This document shows positions 28,428 to 37,340 of a stretch of 64,000 nucleotides of DNA, in pieces. This DNA comes from Streptomyces iakyrus (lineage in GTDB: Bacteria; Actinomycetota; Actinomycetes; Streptomycetales; Streptomycetaceae). How positions within the stretch are numbered: the stretch's first letter is position 1; every line of letters starts with the position of its first letter. The notes under the pieces are model-generated. The model was not told the DNA's origin, did not search any database, and saw nothing but the letters and a program-made list of their open reading frames with translations. The stretch is taken from contig NZ_JNXI01000006.1 of the NCBI RefSeq assembly GCF_000717055.1, positions 62,001 through 126,000 on the forward strand, read 5' to 3'. A program made the translations under genes and the position numbers.

Positions 28428-29777
28428 ATGCCCATGGGTCACACGGCCACAGCCCAGGCAGGCTCCGGGGGCCTGACAGCGACCGAGCACCGCCTGGCCA
28501 ACGGCCTGCGCGTGGTGCTCTCCGAGGACCACCTGACCCCGGTCGCGGCGGTGTGCCTCTGGTACGACGTCGGCTCGCGCCACGAAGTCAAGGGACGCAC
28601 CGGCCTGGCTCACCTTTTCGAGCACCTGATGTTCCAGGGGTCCGCCCAGGTCAAGGGCAACGGTCACTTCGAGCTCGTCCAGGGCGCGGGCGGCTCGCTC
28701 AACGGCACGACCAGCTTCGAGCGGACCAACTACTTCGAGACCATGCCCGCCCACGAGCTGGAGCTGGCCCTCTGGCTGGAGGCCGACCGCATGGGCTCGC
28801 TGCTGACCGCCCTCGACGACGAGTCGATGGAGAACCAGCGGGACGTCGTCAAGAACGAGCGCCGCCAGCGCTACGACAATGTCCCCTACGGCACCGCGTT
28901 CGAGAAGCTGACCGCGCTCGCCTACCCGGAGGGCCACCCCTACCACCACACCCCGATCGGCTCCATGGCCGACCTGGACGCGGCGACCCTGGAGGACGCG
29001 CGCGCGTTCTTCCGCACCTACTACGCGCCGAACAACGCCGTGCTCTCCGTGGTCGGCGACATCGACCCGGAGCAGACCCTCGCCTGGGTCGAGAAGTACT
29101 TCGGCTCCATCCCCGGTCACGACGGCAAGCCCGTCCCGCGCGACGGCTCACTGCCGGAGACCATCGGCGAGCAGCTGCGCGAGGTCGTCGAGGAGGAGGT
29201 CCCGGCGCGCGCCCTGATGGCCGCCTACCGGCTGCCGCACGACGGCACGCGCGCGTGCGACGCGGCCGACCTGGCCCTCACCGTCCTCGGCGGCGGCGAG
29301 TCCTCCCGCCTCTACAACCGGCTGGTGCGCCGCGACCGTACGGCCGTGGCGGCCGGCTTCGGCCTGCTGCGGCTCGCCGGGGCGCCCTCCCTGGGGTGGC
29401 TGGACGTGAAGACGTCCGGTGACGTGGAGGTTCCGGTCATCGAGACCGCCATCGACGAGGAGCTCGCCCGGTTCGCCGAGGAGGGCCCCACGGCCGAGGA
29501 GATGGAGCGCGCCCAGGCCCAGCTGGAGCGCGAGTGGCTGGACCGGCTCGGCACGGTCGCCGGCCGCGCCGACGAACTGTGCCGGTACGCCGTGCTGTTC
29601 GGCGACCCGCAGCTCGCCCTGACCGCCGTCCAGCGGGTGCTGGAGATCACGGCGCAGGAGGTCCAGGAGGTCGCCAAGGCCCGCCTGCGGCCCGACAACC
29701 GCGCGGTGCTCGTCTACGAGCCGACCGCCCCCGAAGCCCCCGCCGACCAGGACGAGAACGAGGAGGCGGCCCGGTGA
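28428..29777 (+). CDS. M16-family zinc peptidase, catalytic subunit
   Basis: A 449-residue metallopeptidase of the insulinase/processing-peptidase family. The inverted zinc motif HxxEH is present as HLFEH (His62, Glu65, His66), and the downstream zinc ligand Glu lies in ENQRDVVKNERRQR. The C-terminal M16 domain runs from about 195 to 430 (GGGESSRLYNRLVR). Each chain of this type makes half of a clam-shell, and the second half is supplied by the next gene, whose GTG overlaps this stop (GTGA). The ATG at 28428 is preceded by GAAGG seven bases away; ATG 28434 is an alternative. No signal peptide is seen, so a cytosolic role in peptide turnover is most likely. Confidence 0.93.
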   Translation: MPMGHTATAQAGSGGLTATEHRLANGLRVVLSEDHLTPVAAVCLWYDVGSRHEVKGRTGLAHLFEHLMFQGSAQVKGNGHFELVQGAGGSLNGTTSFERTNYFETMPAHELELALWLEADRMGSLLTALDDESMENQRDVVKNERRQRYDNVPYGTAFEKLTALAYPEGHPYHHTPIGSMADLDAATLEDARAFFRTYYAPNNAVLSVVGDIDPEQTLAWVEKYFGSIPGHDGKPVPRDGSLPETIGEQLREVVEEEVPARALMAAYRLPHDGTRACDAADLALTVLGGGESSRLYNRLVRRDRTAVAAGFGLLRLAGAPSLGWLDVKTSGDVEVPVIETAIDEELARFAEEGPTAEEMERAQAQLEREWLDRLGTVAGRADELCRYAVLFGDPQLALTAVQRVLEITAQEVQEVAKARLRPDNRAVLVYEPTAPEAPADQDENEEAAR

Positions 29778-31162
29778 CCGAGCTCGCCACGATGGACTTC
29801 CACCCCCGGCCCCAGTCCGGCGACGCCAAGCCCTGGGCCTTCCCCGCCCCCGAGCGCGGCACGCTCGACAACGGCCTGACGGTGCTGCGCTGCCACCGCC
29901 CCGGCCAGCAGGTCGTCGCCGTGGAGGTGCTGCTGGACGCCCCCTTGGACGCCGAGCCGGCCGGTCTCGACGGTGTGGCCACGATCATGGCCCGGGCCTT
30001 CTCCGAGGGCACCGACAAGCACTCCGCCGAGGAGTTCGCCGCCGAGCTGGAGCGCGCGGGCGCCACCCTCGACGCGCACGCCGACCACCCCGGCGTCCGG
30101 CTCAGCCTGGAGGTGCCCGCTTCCCGGCTCGCCAAGGGGCTGAACCTGATCGCCGACGCGCTGAGGGCGCCCGCGTTCGCCGACAGCGAGGTCGAGCGGC
30201 TGGTCACCAACCGCCTCGACGAGATCCCGCACGAACTGGCCAACCCCTCCCGCCGCGCCGCCAAGGAGCTCTCCAAGGAGCTGTTCCCGCCGGACGCGCG
30301 CATGTCGCGGCCCCGGCAGGGCACCGAGGAGACGGTCGCCGCGATCGACTCCGCGGCCGTCCGCGGCTTCTACGAGAAGCACGTCCGCCCGGCGACGGCC
30401 ACCGCCGTGGTCGTCGGCGACCTCACCGGCATCGACCTCGACGCCCTGCTCGGGGACACTCTGGGCGCATGGACGGGCTCCTCGGCCGAGCCGCGCCCGG
30501 TGCCGCCGGTGACCGCCGACGACACCGGCCGGGTCGTCATCGTGGACCGCCCCGGCGCCGTCCAGACGCAGCTGCTGATCGGCCGGGTCGGCCCGGACCG
30601 GCACGACCGCGTGTGGCCCGCGCAGGTGCTCGGCACGTACTGCCTCGGCGGCACCCTCACCTCCCGCCTGGACCGCGTCCTGCGTGAGGAGAAGGGCTAC
30701 ACCTACGGCGTACGGGCGTTCGGCCAGGTCCTCAGGTCCGCCCCGGACGGCACGGGTGCCGCGATGCTCGCCATCAGCGGTTCCGTGGACACGCCCAACA
30801 CCGGCCCCGCTCTGGAGGACCTCTGGACGGTGCTGCGCACCCTCGCCGCCGGAGGACTGACCGACGCCGAGCGGGACGTCGCCGTGCAGAACCTGGTCGG
30901 GGTGGCTCCGCTGAAGTACGAGACGGCCGCGGCGGTCGCGAGCACGCTGGCCGACCAGGTCGAGCAGCACCTGCCCGACGACTACCAGGCCACGCTGTAC
31001 CGTCAGCTCGCCGCGACGGGCACCGTGGAGGCCACCGCGGCGGCCGTGAGCGCCTTCCCGGTGGACCGTCTGGTGACCGTCCTCGTGGGCGACGCGGCAC
31101 AGATCAAGGCGCCTGTCGAGGCCCTGGGCATCGGCGAAGTCACCGTCGTCGCGGCCGAGTAG
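29774..31162 (+). CDS. M16-family peptidase, non-catalytic partner subunit
   Basis: A 462-residue M16 fold protein without the zinc motif: where HxxEH should be it reads GVATIMARAFSEGTD. It keeps the R/Y pair of the partner subunit in LREEKGYTYGVRAF (about residue 302), which holds the substrate at the active site of the other chain. This is the alpha-beta arrangement of mitochondrial processing peptidase and of bacterial M16B heterodimers such as SPH2681/SPH2682. The GTG at 29774 overlaps the stop of the catalytic subunit by four bases, implying co-translation and equal dosage. A strong terminator follows the stop. Confidence 0.92.
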   Translation: MTELATMDFHPRPQSGDAKPWAFPAPERGTLDNGLTVLRCHRPGQQVVAVEVLLDAPLDAEPAGLDGVATIMARAFSEGTDKHSAEEFAAELERAGATLDAHADHPGVRLSLEVPASRLAKGLNLIADALRAPAFADSEVERLVTNRLDEIPHELANPSRRAAKELSKELFPPDARMSRPRQGTEETVAAIDSAAVRGFYEKHVRPATATAVVVGDLTGIDLDALLGDTLGAWTGSSAEPRPVPPVTADDTGRVVIVDRPGAVQTQLLIGRVGPDRHDRVWPAQVLGTYCLGGTLTSRLDRVLREEKGYTYGVRAFGQVLRSAPDGTGAAMLAISGSVDTPNTGPALEDLWTVLRTLAAGGLTDAERDVAVQNLVGVAPLKYETAAAVASTLADQVEQHLPDDYQATLYRQLAATGTVEATAAAVSAFPVDRLVTVLVGDAAQIKAPVEALGIGEVTVVAAE

Positions 31163-31174
31163 CGGCACGCGCGC

Positions 31175-31213
31175 AGGGGCCCTGGTTGTCTTCAAAGGCA
31201 CCAGGGCCCCTTT
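31175..31213 (+). terminator. Terminator of the M16 operon
   Basis: A 12-bp stem AGGGGCCCTGGT / ACCAGGGCCCCT with a 13-base loop is followed by TTT. Confidence 0.88.
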
Positions 31214-31354
31214 ATGCCCGAATTGATACGGGAGTTGCCTGTCTGCCCTGTGGGATGCGCTACAAACACCGGGATTCGTTTGGGAATTGAAAGTGGCGCC
31301 GCTTAGCGTCGTCCGGGCTGTTCGTCAGGCAGTGCGCCGCACCCGCGGCACCGG

Positions 31355-31510
31355 ACAGTCATCGCCGAGTCCCCGTACGGCGCGAGCCAGGGGAGCCGGG
31401 GACCCACCGCAGTCCCTGGGGTGAATCGGGCGCCCGCGCGAGTCGCGAGGGAGTCCGTAGGAGACCTTCCTGCTCCGAACCCGTCAGCTAACCCGGTAGG
31501 CGAGAGGGAA
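31355..31510 (+). ncRNA. c-di-AMP riboswitch (ydaO-yuaA type)
   Basis: The 5' leader of the M23 peptidase gene carries the conserved blocks of the ydaO-yuaA family in order: CGCCGAGTCC, GCCGGGGACCCA, GGGGTGAATCGGGCG, a variable stem, then GCTCCGAACCCGTCAGCTA and ACCCGGTAGGCG. In known examples c-di-AMP binding turns expression off. The element ends about 20 bp before the ATG, so control could act on termination or on the ribosome site. The outer boundaries are estimated by eye. Confidence 0.88.
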
Positions 31511-31529
31511 GGAAAGGACCAGCCACTAC

Positions 31530-32318
31530 ATGGCGTTCACTCGCGCCACCGGGAAGCACCGTCGTCCCAGCAGGATCCAGCGCGGCACCGCCCGCGCGGC
31601 GGGCGTCGCGGCCCTCGCCACCACCGGCGTGATCGGCACCGTGGCGGCCCCCGCGGCCTTCGCCGCCGAACCCAGCCCCGAGCAGACCGGCCTCACCCCG
31701 GTCGTCACCATGGGCGACACCGTGGCCCAGCAGATCGACGCCCAGGCGATCGCGCAGCAGCAGGCCGCCGACGAGGCCGCCGCCAAGCGGAAGGCCGAGG
31801 AGGCCGCGCGCAAGCGGGCCGCCGAGCTGGCCGAGAGGGCCAAGGAAGCGGCCGAGAAGGCCCGCGAGGCCAAGGAGCGCGCCGCCCGCGAGGCCGAGCG
31901 CAAGCGCCTCAACGCCTACGTGGCGCCGATCTCCGGCTCGTACGTCTCCACCGGCTACAAGGCGAGCAGCGGCCTGTGGTCCTCCGGCAGCCACACTGGT
32001 GTCGACTTCCACGCCGCCACCGGCACCTCCGTCCACGCGGTCGGCGCGGGCACCGTCGTCGAGGCCGGCTGGGGCGGCTCGTACGGCAACCAGGTCGTGA
32101 TCAAGATGAACGACGGGACGTACACGCAGTACGGCCACCTGTCTTCCACCGGCGTCTCGGTGGGCCAGCAGGTCACCCCCGGCCAGCAGATCGGCCTGTC
32201 CGGCGCTACCGGCAACGTCACCGGCCCGCACCTGCACTTCGAGGCCCGTACGAGCCCCGAGTACGGCTCGGACATCGACCCGGTCGCCTACCTCCGCTCC
32301 CACGGCGTGAACGTCTGA
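31530..32318 (+). CDS. Secreted M23-family cell-wall peptidase (LytM/lysostaphin type)
   Basis: A 262-residue exported zinc endopeptidase that would cut peptide cross-bridges in peptidoglycan. The signal peptide is long and twin-arginine-like in its basic start (HRRPSRIQRG), with the hydrophobic stretch AAGVAALATTGVIGTV and an AFAAE cleavage site near residue 46. Residues about 75-130 are an Ala/Glu/Lys-rich coiled coil. The M23 domain (about 135-250) shows the zinc ligands in SHTGVDFHA (HxxxD) and in HLHFEA. The gene has its own c-di-AMP riboswitch, tying wall hydrolysis to the second messenger used in germination and osmotic control. GGAAAGGA precedes the ATG. A terminator follows. Confidence 0.94.
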   Translation: MAFTRATGKHRRPSRIQRGTARAAGVAALATTGVIGTVAAPAAFAAEPSPEQTGLTPVVTMGDTVAQQIDAQAIAQQQAADEAAAKRKAEEAARKRAAELAERAKEAAEKAREAKERAAREAERKRLNAYVAPISGSYVSTGYKASSGLWSSGSHTGVDFHAATGTSVHAVGAGTVVEAGWGGSYGNQVVIKMNDGTYTQYGHLSSTGVSVGQQVTPGQQIGLSGATGNVTGPHLHFEARTSPEYGSDIDPVAYLRSHGVNV

Positions 32319-32340
32319 CCGGAACCCCGCGCTGTTCCCG

Positions 32341-32370
32341 AAGCCCCGGCTCCCCGAGCCGGGGCTTTCG
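32341..32370 (+). terminator. Terminator of the M23 peptidase gene
   Basis: An 11-bp perfect stem AAGCCCCGGCT / AGCCGGGGCTT has loop CCCCG and a following T. Confidence 0.88.
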
Positions 32371-32506
32371 GCGTTTACGGCGGCGGCCTGTCCAAAAAAA
32401 TATCCCTGAATTCCCGATGGCCGTCGGAAATTCCGGCTCATTGCAATAGAGTCACGGAACGGACGCCGCCCGTCGGCGTTTCACGGGGATTAAGGGGAGG
32501 TCGGTC

Positions 32507-33202
32507 ATGCGTATTCCCGCGCACTCGGTGTGCACGGCCATCCGGGACGACATCGTCGCGGGCGTCCACGCACGCGGCAGCCGGCTCACCGAGGAACTCC
32601 TCGCGCGCCGCTACGGCGTCTCGCGGGTGCCCGTCCGGGAGGCGCTGCGCACCCTGGAGGCCGAGGGCTTCGTGGTGACCCGCCGGCACGCGGGCGCGTG
32701 CGTGGCCGAACCCACCGAGCAGGAGGCGGGCGACCTGCTGGAGATGCGCATGCTCCTGGAGCCGCTCGGAGCGGCCCGCGCCGCCCAGCGCCGCACCGAG
32801 GCGCATCTGAAGGTCCTGCGCGGCCTGGTCCGGCTGGGCCAGGAGCGGGCCCGCCGCGGCAGCAGCGACGACCTGCGCTCCCTCGGCGGCTGGTTCCACG
32901 AAACGCTCGCCCAGGCCTCCGGCAGCCCCGCACTGACCTCGATGCTGACCCAGCTCCGCCACAAGATCGCGTGGATGTACGCCGTGGACGCGCCGGCCAG
33001 CCCCGTGGAGTCCTGGACGGAGCACGGCGCGATCGTGGACGCGGTGGCGCGCGGGGACGGCGAGCGCGCGCGGGCGGTCACGGCGCTGCACGCCGAGCGC
33101 GCGACGAGCGCGCACCGCCTGCGCTTCGGCTCCGGCCGGGAGCCCGCCGACCGTGTGAGGAACCCGCAACATCCCGTAAACACGGCGAGCCCGCGGAATT
33201 AA
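32507..33202 (+). CDS. GntR-family transcriptional regulator (FadR/FCD type)
   Basis: A 231-residue regulator. The N-terminal winged helix (residues 5-70) reads GSRLTEELLARRYGVSRVPV then REALRTLEAEGFV and RRHAGACVA. The FCD ligand-binding domain covers about 80-205 (LLEMRMLLEPLGAA, WFHETLAQASGSPAL, WTEHGAIVDAVARGD), with histidines placed for metal binding as in other FCD proteins. AAGGGGAGG lies seven bases before the ATG. It stands alone and converges with ptsH. The A/T-rich 70 bp upstream (around 32395-32450) probably hold its promoter. No target operon is adjacent and the ligand is unknown. Confidence 0.92.
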   Translation: MRIPAHSVCTAIRDDIVAGVHARGSRLTEELLARRYGVSRVPVREALRTLEAEGFVVTRRHAGACVAEPTEQEAGDLLEMRMLLEPLGAARAAQRRTEAHLKVLRGLVRLGQERARRGSSDDLRSLGGWFHETLAQASGSPALTSMLTQLRHKIAWMYAVDAPASPVESWTEHGAIVDAVARGDGERARAVTALHAERATSAHRLRFGSGREPADRVRNPQHPVNTASPRN

Positions 33203-33307
33203 CACGGCGGCCGTATACAAAGAGCAGCCAATTCGTGAGGGCCTCATTCTCCTGCCCGGAAACAGAGAATTCCACAATTCCCCGCTCCATGTCGGCCGGG
33301 AATGGCG

Positions 33308-33339
33308 AAGGGCCCGCCCGGTGAATCGGGCGAGCCCTT
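33308..33339. terminator. Bidirectional terminator between gntR-type gene and ptsH
   Basis: A 13-bp stem from AAGGGC to GCCCTT with one mismatch and a GTGAAT loop lies between two convergent genes. Confidence 0.75.
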
Positions 33340-33368
33340 CCACGCGCGCCGAATCGGCGCGCGGGACA

Positions 33369-33650
33369 TCAGACGGTCTCGGGCAGTTCCTCGAGACCCT
33401 CGGAAACCAGCTTGGCCAGCCGGTCCAGGGCGGCGTCCGCGCCCTCGGCGTCGGAGGCGAGGACGATCTCCTCGCCCCCCTGGGCGCCGAGGCCCAGGAC
33501 GGCCAGCATCGAGGCCGCGTTGACGGGCTTGCCGTCAGCCTTGGCGATCGTCACCGGGACGCCTGCGGCCGTGGCGGCTCGGACGAAGATGGAAGCGGGG
33601 CGGGCGTGGAGGCCCTCGGCCCAGCCGACGTTGACGCGGCGCTCAGCCAT
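33369..33650 (-). CDS. ptsH: Phosphocarrier protein HPr of the PTS
   Basis: A 93-residue cytosolic phosphocarrier that passes phosphate from enzyme I to sugar-specific EIIA proteins. The active-site His15 is in GLHARPAS, and the regulatory Ser47 is in NAASMLAVLGLGAQ. The full length and N-terminus (MAERRVNVGWAE) match Streptomyces HPr. It is a single gene: no enzyme I or EII gene is next to it, as expected for Streptomyces. AAGGGCAG lies upstream of the ATG at 33650. It converges with the gntR-type gene and is divergent from the acetyltransferase gene. Confidence 0.96.
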   Translation of the reverse strand: MAERRVNVGWAEGLHARPASIFVRAATAAGVPVTIAKADGKPVNAASMLAVLGLGAQGGEEIVLASDAEGADAALDRLAKLVSEGLEELPETV

Positions 33651-33830
33651 GTGTTGCTGCCCTTCGGTGTTCAGGGTTGTCTAGACCAGTTTCCCATATC
33701 GTGAAGCCACCGGGAGCGGTCCTCGCGTTCCACTCCCGGGGGGTGCCGTCGGATCGCGGCCTCGACCCGACTGACGCCCTCCACAGACTGCCTGGCGCCA
33801 CTGTCGGACGCTAGCCGTACTCTGGGGCCC

Positions 33831-36701
33831 ATGCAGACCTCGCCGGACCGGCACGAGTATCCCGCCCACTGGGAAGCCGACGTGGTGCTGCGCGACGGGG
33901 GCACCGCGCGCATCCGGCCCATCACCGTTGATGACGCCGATCGCCTGGTCAGCTTCTACGAGCAGGTCTCCGACGAGTCGAAGTACTACCGCTTCTTCGC
34001 GCCGTACCCGCGCCTGTCCGCCAAGGACGTCCACCGCTTCACGCACCACGACTTTGTGGACCGGGTGGGACTCGCGGCCACGGTCGGCGGCGAGTTCATC
34101 GCCACCGTACGCTACGACCGGATCGGCGCGGACGGAACGCCCGCGTCCGCACCCGCCGACGAGGCCGAGGTCGCCTTCCTCGTACAGGACGCCCACCAGG
34201 GCCGCGGGGTCGCCTCCGCCCTGCTCGAACACATCGGCGCCGTCGCCCGCGAGCGCGGCATCCGCCGCTTCGCCGCCGAGGTGCTGCCCGCCAACACCAA
34301 GATGATCAAGGTGTTCACGGACGCCGGCTACACCCAGAAGCGCAGCTTCGAGGACGGCGTCGTCCGTCTGGAATTCGGCCTCGAACCCACCGACCGCTCC
34401 CTCGCCGTGCAGTACGCCCGCGAACACCGCGCCGAGGCACGCTCCGTGCAGCGGCTCCTCGCCCCCGGCTCGGTCGCCGTCATCGGCACCGGCCGGACAC
34501 CCGGTGGCGTGGGCCGCAGCGTCCTCGGCAACATCCGCGACGCCGGGTTCACCGGCCGCCTCTACGCCGTGAACAAGGCCCTCCCCGACGGGCAGAAGGA
34601 GCTCGACGGCGTGCCCGCGCACCGCTCGGTGCGGGACATCGACGACCCGGTCGACCTCGCCGTCGTCGCCGTACCGGCCGAGCAGGTCACCGAGGTCGTC
34701 ACCGAGTGCGGCGAGCACGGCGTGCAGGGGCTGGTCGTGGTCTCCGCCGGGTACGCCGAGAGCGGCCACGAGGGGCGCGAACGCCAGCGCGCCCTCGTCC
34801 GGCACGCGCGCACGTACGGGATGCGCATCATCGGCCCCAACGCCTTCGGCATCATCAACACCTCCCCGCAGGTGCGGCTGAACGCCTCCCTCGCCCCCGA
34901 GGTACCGCGCCCCGGCCGGATCGGCCTGTTCGCCCAGTCCGGTGCCATCGGCATCGCCCTGCTGTCCCGGCTGCACCGGCGCGGCGGCGGCGTCACGGGC
35001 GTGACCGGCGTCTCCACCTTCGTCTCCTCCGGCAACCGCGCCGACGTCTCCGGCAACGATGTCCTGCAGTACTGGTACGAGGACCCCGACACCGACGTCG
35101 TCCTCATGTACCTGGAGTCCATCGGCAATCCCCGCAAGTTCACCCGCCTCGCCCGCCGGACGGCCGCGGCCAAGCCGCTGGTCGTGGTCCAGGGCGCGCG
35201 GCACGCGGCCGCTCCCCAGGGGCACGCCGTCCGCGCGACCCGGCTGCCGCACGAGACCGTCTCGGCCCTGCTGCGCCAGGCCGGCGTCATCCGCGTCGAC
35301 ACCATCACCGAGCTGGTGGACGCGGGCCTGCTGCTCGCCCGCCAGCCCCTGCCCCCCGGCCCCAGGGTGGCCATCCTGGGCAATTCGGAGTCGCTCGGCC
35401 TGCTCACGTACGACGCGTGCCTCGCCGAGGGCCTGCGGCCGCACCCCCCGCAGGACCTGACCACCGCGGCCTCCGCGGCGGACTTCCACGCCGCCCTGTC
35501 CCGTGCACTCGCCGACGACCGGTGCGACGCCGTCGTCGTCACCGCCATCCCGGCGGTGGGGGAGGGCTCGGTCGGTGACGCGGCCCTCGCGCAGGCCCTG
35601 CGCTCCGCCTCTGCCGCGGCCCCGGGCAAGCCGGTCCTGGTGGTTCACGTGGAGCTGGGCGGCCTGGCGGAGGCCCTGTCGGCGGCGGCGAGCACGGCAC
35701 CGCAGACCGGTTCGGGTGAAACACCGCAATCGATCTCCGACCGGGCATCACGCGCGGAGGGGGGCGAACCACCTCGAAGCGCGCCCGATGCGACACCCGC
35801 CGAGGGCCACCTCCCCGCCGCCGACGCCGCCGAAGGCGCCCACCTCATCCCCGCCTACCCCGCCGCCGAGCGTGCCGTCCGCGCCCTCGGCCAGGCCGTC
35901 GCCTACGCGCAGTGGCGGCGCGACGCCGCCGACCCCGGCAAGGTGCCCGAGTACGAGGACATCGACGAGAAGGGCGCCGCCGCGCTCATCGACGGCCTGC
36001 TCGCGCGCGGGCAGGGACTCACCCTCGGCACCGAGGAGACCTGCGACCTCCTCGGCCACTACGGCGTCCAGGTCCACCGTGCCCTGCCCGCCCCGACCCC
36101 CGACGCCGCCGCCGAAGCCGCCCGCACCCTCGGCTACCCCGTGGCGCTCAAGGCCACCGCCCCGCACCTCAGGCACCGCGCCGACCTGGGCGGCGTCCGC
36201 CTCGACCTCGCCGACGAGGACCAACTGCGCCGCTCATACGCGGAGTTGACCGAGCTGTTCGGTGCGCCGGAGGAGCTGCGGCCGGTGGTGCAGCGGATGG
36301 CGCCGCGCGGCGTGGACGTCGTCGTACGGGCCGTCATCGACCCCGCGGCCGGAGCGGTGCTCTCCTTCGGGCTCGCCGGGGCCGCCTCGCAGCTGCTCGG
36401 GGACACCGCGCACCGGCTGATCCCGGTCACCGACCGGGAGGCGAGCTCGCTGGTGCGCTCGATCCGCACCGCCCCCCTGCTGTTCGGCTGGCGCGGCTCC
36501 GCCCCTGCGGACACCCGGGCCCTGGAGGAGCTGCTGCTGCGGCTGTCCCGGCTGGTCGACGACCACCCCGAGGTCGTCGCGGTCACCCTGGAGCCGGTCG
36601 TCGTCGCCTCGCACGGTCTGAGCGTCCTCGGTGCCTCCGTCCGCCTCGCGCCCCCGCCCGCCCGCGACGACCTCGGCCCGCGGACCCTTCCCGCCTACTG
36701 A
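33831..36701 (+). CDS. GNAT acetyltransferase fused to ADP-forming acyl-CoA synthetase-like domains (Pat-type)
   Basis: A 956-residue fusion. Residues about 15-180 are a GNAT domain with the acetyl-CoA loop QGRGVASAL. From about 205 comes a CoA-binding Rossmann domain (GSVAVIGTGRTPGGVGRSVL), then succinyl-CoA-ligase-like domains (LFAQSGAIGIALL, SSGNRADVSGNDVLQYW). After an acidic/Pro/Ala-rich insertion (about 625-690) an ATP-grasp domain ends the chain (GAAALIDGLLARGQG, GYPVALKATAPHLRH). This is the layout of protein lysine acetyltransferases that modify acetyl-CoA synthetase, with the GNAT at the N-terminus as in actinobacterial types. The NDP-forming part usually senses rather than makes acyl-CoA. 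It is divergent from ptsH across 180 bp. Confidence 0.9.
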   Translation: MQTSPDRHEYPAHWEADVVLRDGGTARIRPITVDDADRLVSFYEQVSDESKYYRFFAPYPRLSAKDVHRFTHHDFVDRVGLAATVGGEFIATVRYDRIGADGTPASAPADEAEVAFLVQDAHQGRGVASALLEHIGAVARERGIRRFAAEVLPANTKMIKVFTDAGYTQKRSFEDGVVRLEFGLEPTDRSLAVQYAREHRAEARSVQRLLAPGSVAVIGTGRTPGGVGRSVLGNIRDAGFTGRLYAVNKALPDGQKELDGVPAHRSVRDIDDPVDLAVVAVPAEQVTEVVTECGEHGVQGLVVVSAGYAESGHEGRERQRALVRHARTYGMRIIGPNAFGIINTSPQVRLNASLAPEVPRPGRIGLFAQSGAIGIALLSRLHRRGGGVTGVTGVSTFVSSGNRADVSGNDVLQYWYEDPDTDVVLMYLESIGNPRKFTRLARRTAAAKPLVVVQGARHAAAPQGHAVRATRLPHETVSALLRQAGVIRVDTITELVDAGLLLARQPLPPGPRVAILGNSESLGLLTYDACLAEGLRPHPPQDLTTAASAADFHAALSRALADDRCDAVVVTAIPAVGEGSVGDAALAQALRSASAAAPGKPVLVVHVELGGLAEALSAAASTAPQTGSGETPQSISDRASRAEGGEPPRSAPDATPAEGHLPAADAAEGAHLIPAYPAAERAVRALGQAVAYAQWRRDAADPGKVPEYEDIDEKGAAALIDGLLARGQGLTLGTEETCDLLGHYGVQVHRALPAPTPDAAAEAARTLGYPVALKATAPHLRHRADLGGVRLDLADEDQLRRSYAELTELFGAPEELRPVVQRMAPRGVDVVVRAVIDPAAGAVLSFGLAGAASQLLGDTAHRLIPVTDREASSLVRSIRTAPLLFGWRGSAPADTRALEELLLRLSRLVDDHPEVVAVTLEPVVVASHGLSVLGASVRLAPPPARDDLGPRTLPAY

Positions 36702-36752
36702 CAGGGGGCGACCTGTCCCTCGCAGTCAGTGGTCCCCCGTAGGATGGGCGTC

Positions 36753-37340
36753 ATGGCCAAGACCAGTACGACGACCCAGGGGCTGCGGGCGGCGATCGAG
36801 CGCAGCGGCTACTACCCGGCCCTCGTGGCCGAGGCGGTGGAGGCCGCCGTGGGCGGTGAGCCCATGCGGTCGTACCTGGTCCACCAGGAGACGACGTTCG
36901 ACCAGAACGAGGTGCGGCGGCACGTGACCGTGCTCGTCCTCACGGACAACCGCTTCATCGTCAGCCACACCGATGAACAGGCCGCCGACAGCACCTCCCC
37001 GACGCCCTACGCCACGACGTCGACGGAGTCCGTGAAGATCGGCCGCATCTCGTCGATCGTGGTCAGCCGCGTGGTCGCCAACCCCGAGTCGTACAAGCCG
37101 GGCACCCTGCCCCGCGAGGTCGTCCTCACCATCGGCTGGGGCGCCGTCTCCCGCATCGACCTGGAGCCTGCCGCGTGCGGCGACCCCAACTGCGAGGCGG
37201 ACCACGGCTACACCGGCAACTCGACCGCGGACGACCTCAGCCTGCGCGTCAGCGAGGCCGGGGACGGACCGGAGACCGTGCGTGAGGCCCTCGCGTTCGC
37301 GCAGGCCCTCTCCGAGGCGACCGCGGACACGACCCGCTGA
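36753..37340 (+). CDS. DUF5998 family protein
   Basis: A 195-residue soluble protein of unknown function found in Actinobacteria. It begins MAKTSTTTQGLRAAIERSGYY and has a beta-rich centre (HVTVLVLTDNRFIVSHTDEQ), a conserved CGDPNCEADHGYTG segment with two cysteines and one histidine that could bind metal, and a C-terminal helix. The ATG at 36753 is chosen over an upstream GTG at 36729 because the family starts here and AGGATG lies just upstream. Its stop overlaps the ATG of the next gene (TGATG), so the two are coupled. Confidence 0.85.
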   Translation: MAKTSTTTQGLRAAIERSGYYPALVAEAVEAAVGGEPMRSYLVHQETTFDQNEVRRHVTVLVLTDNRFIVSHTDEQAADSTSPTPYATTSTESVKIGRISSIVVSRVVANPESYKPGTLPREVVLTIGWGAVSRIDLEPAACGDPNCEADHGYTGNSTADDLSLRVSEAGDGPETVREALAFAQALSEATADTTR

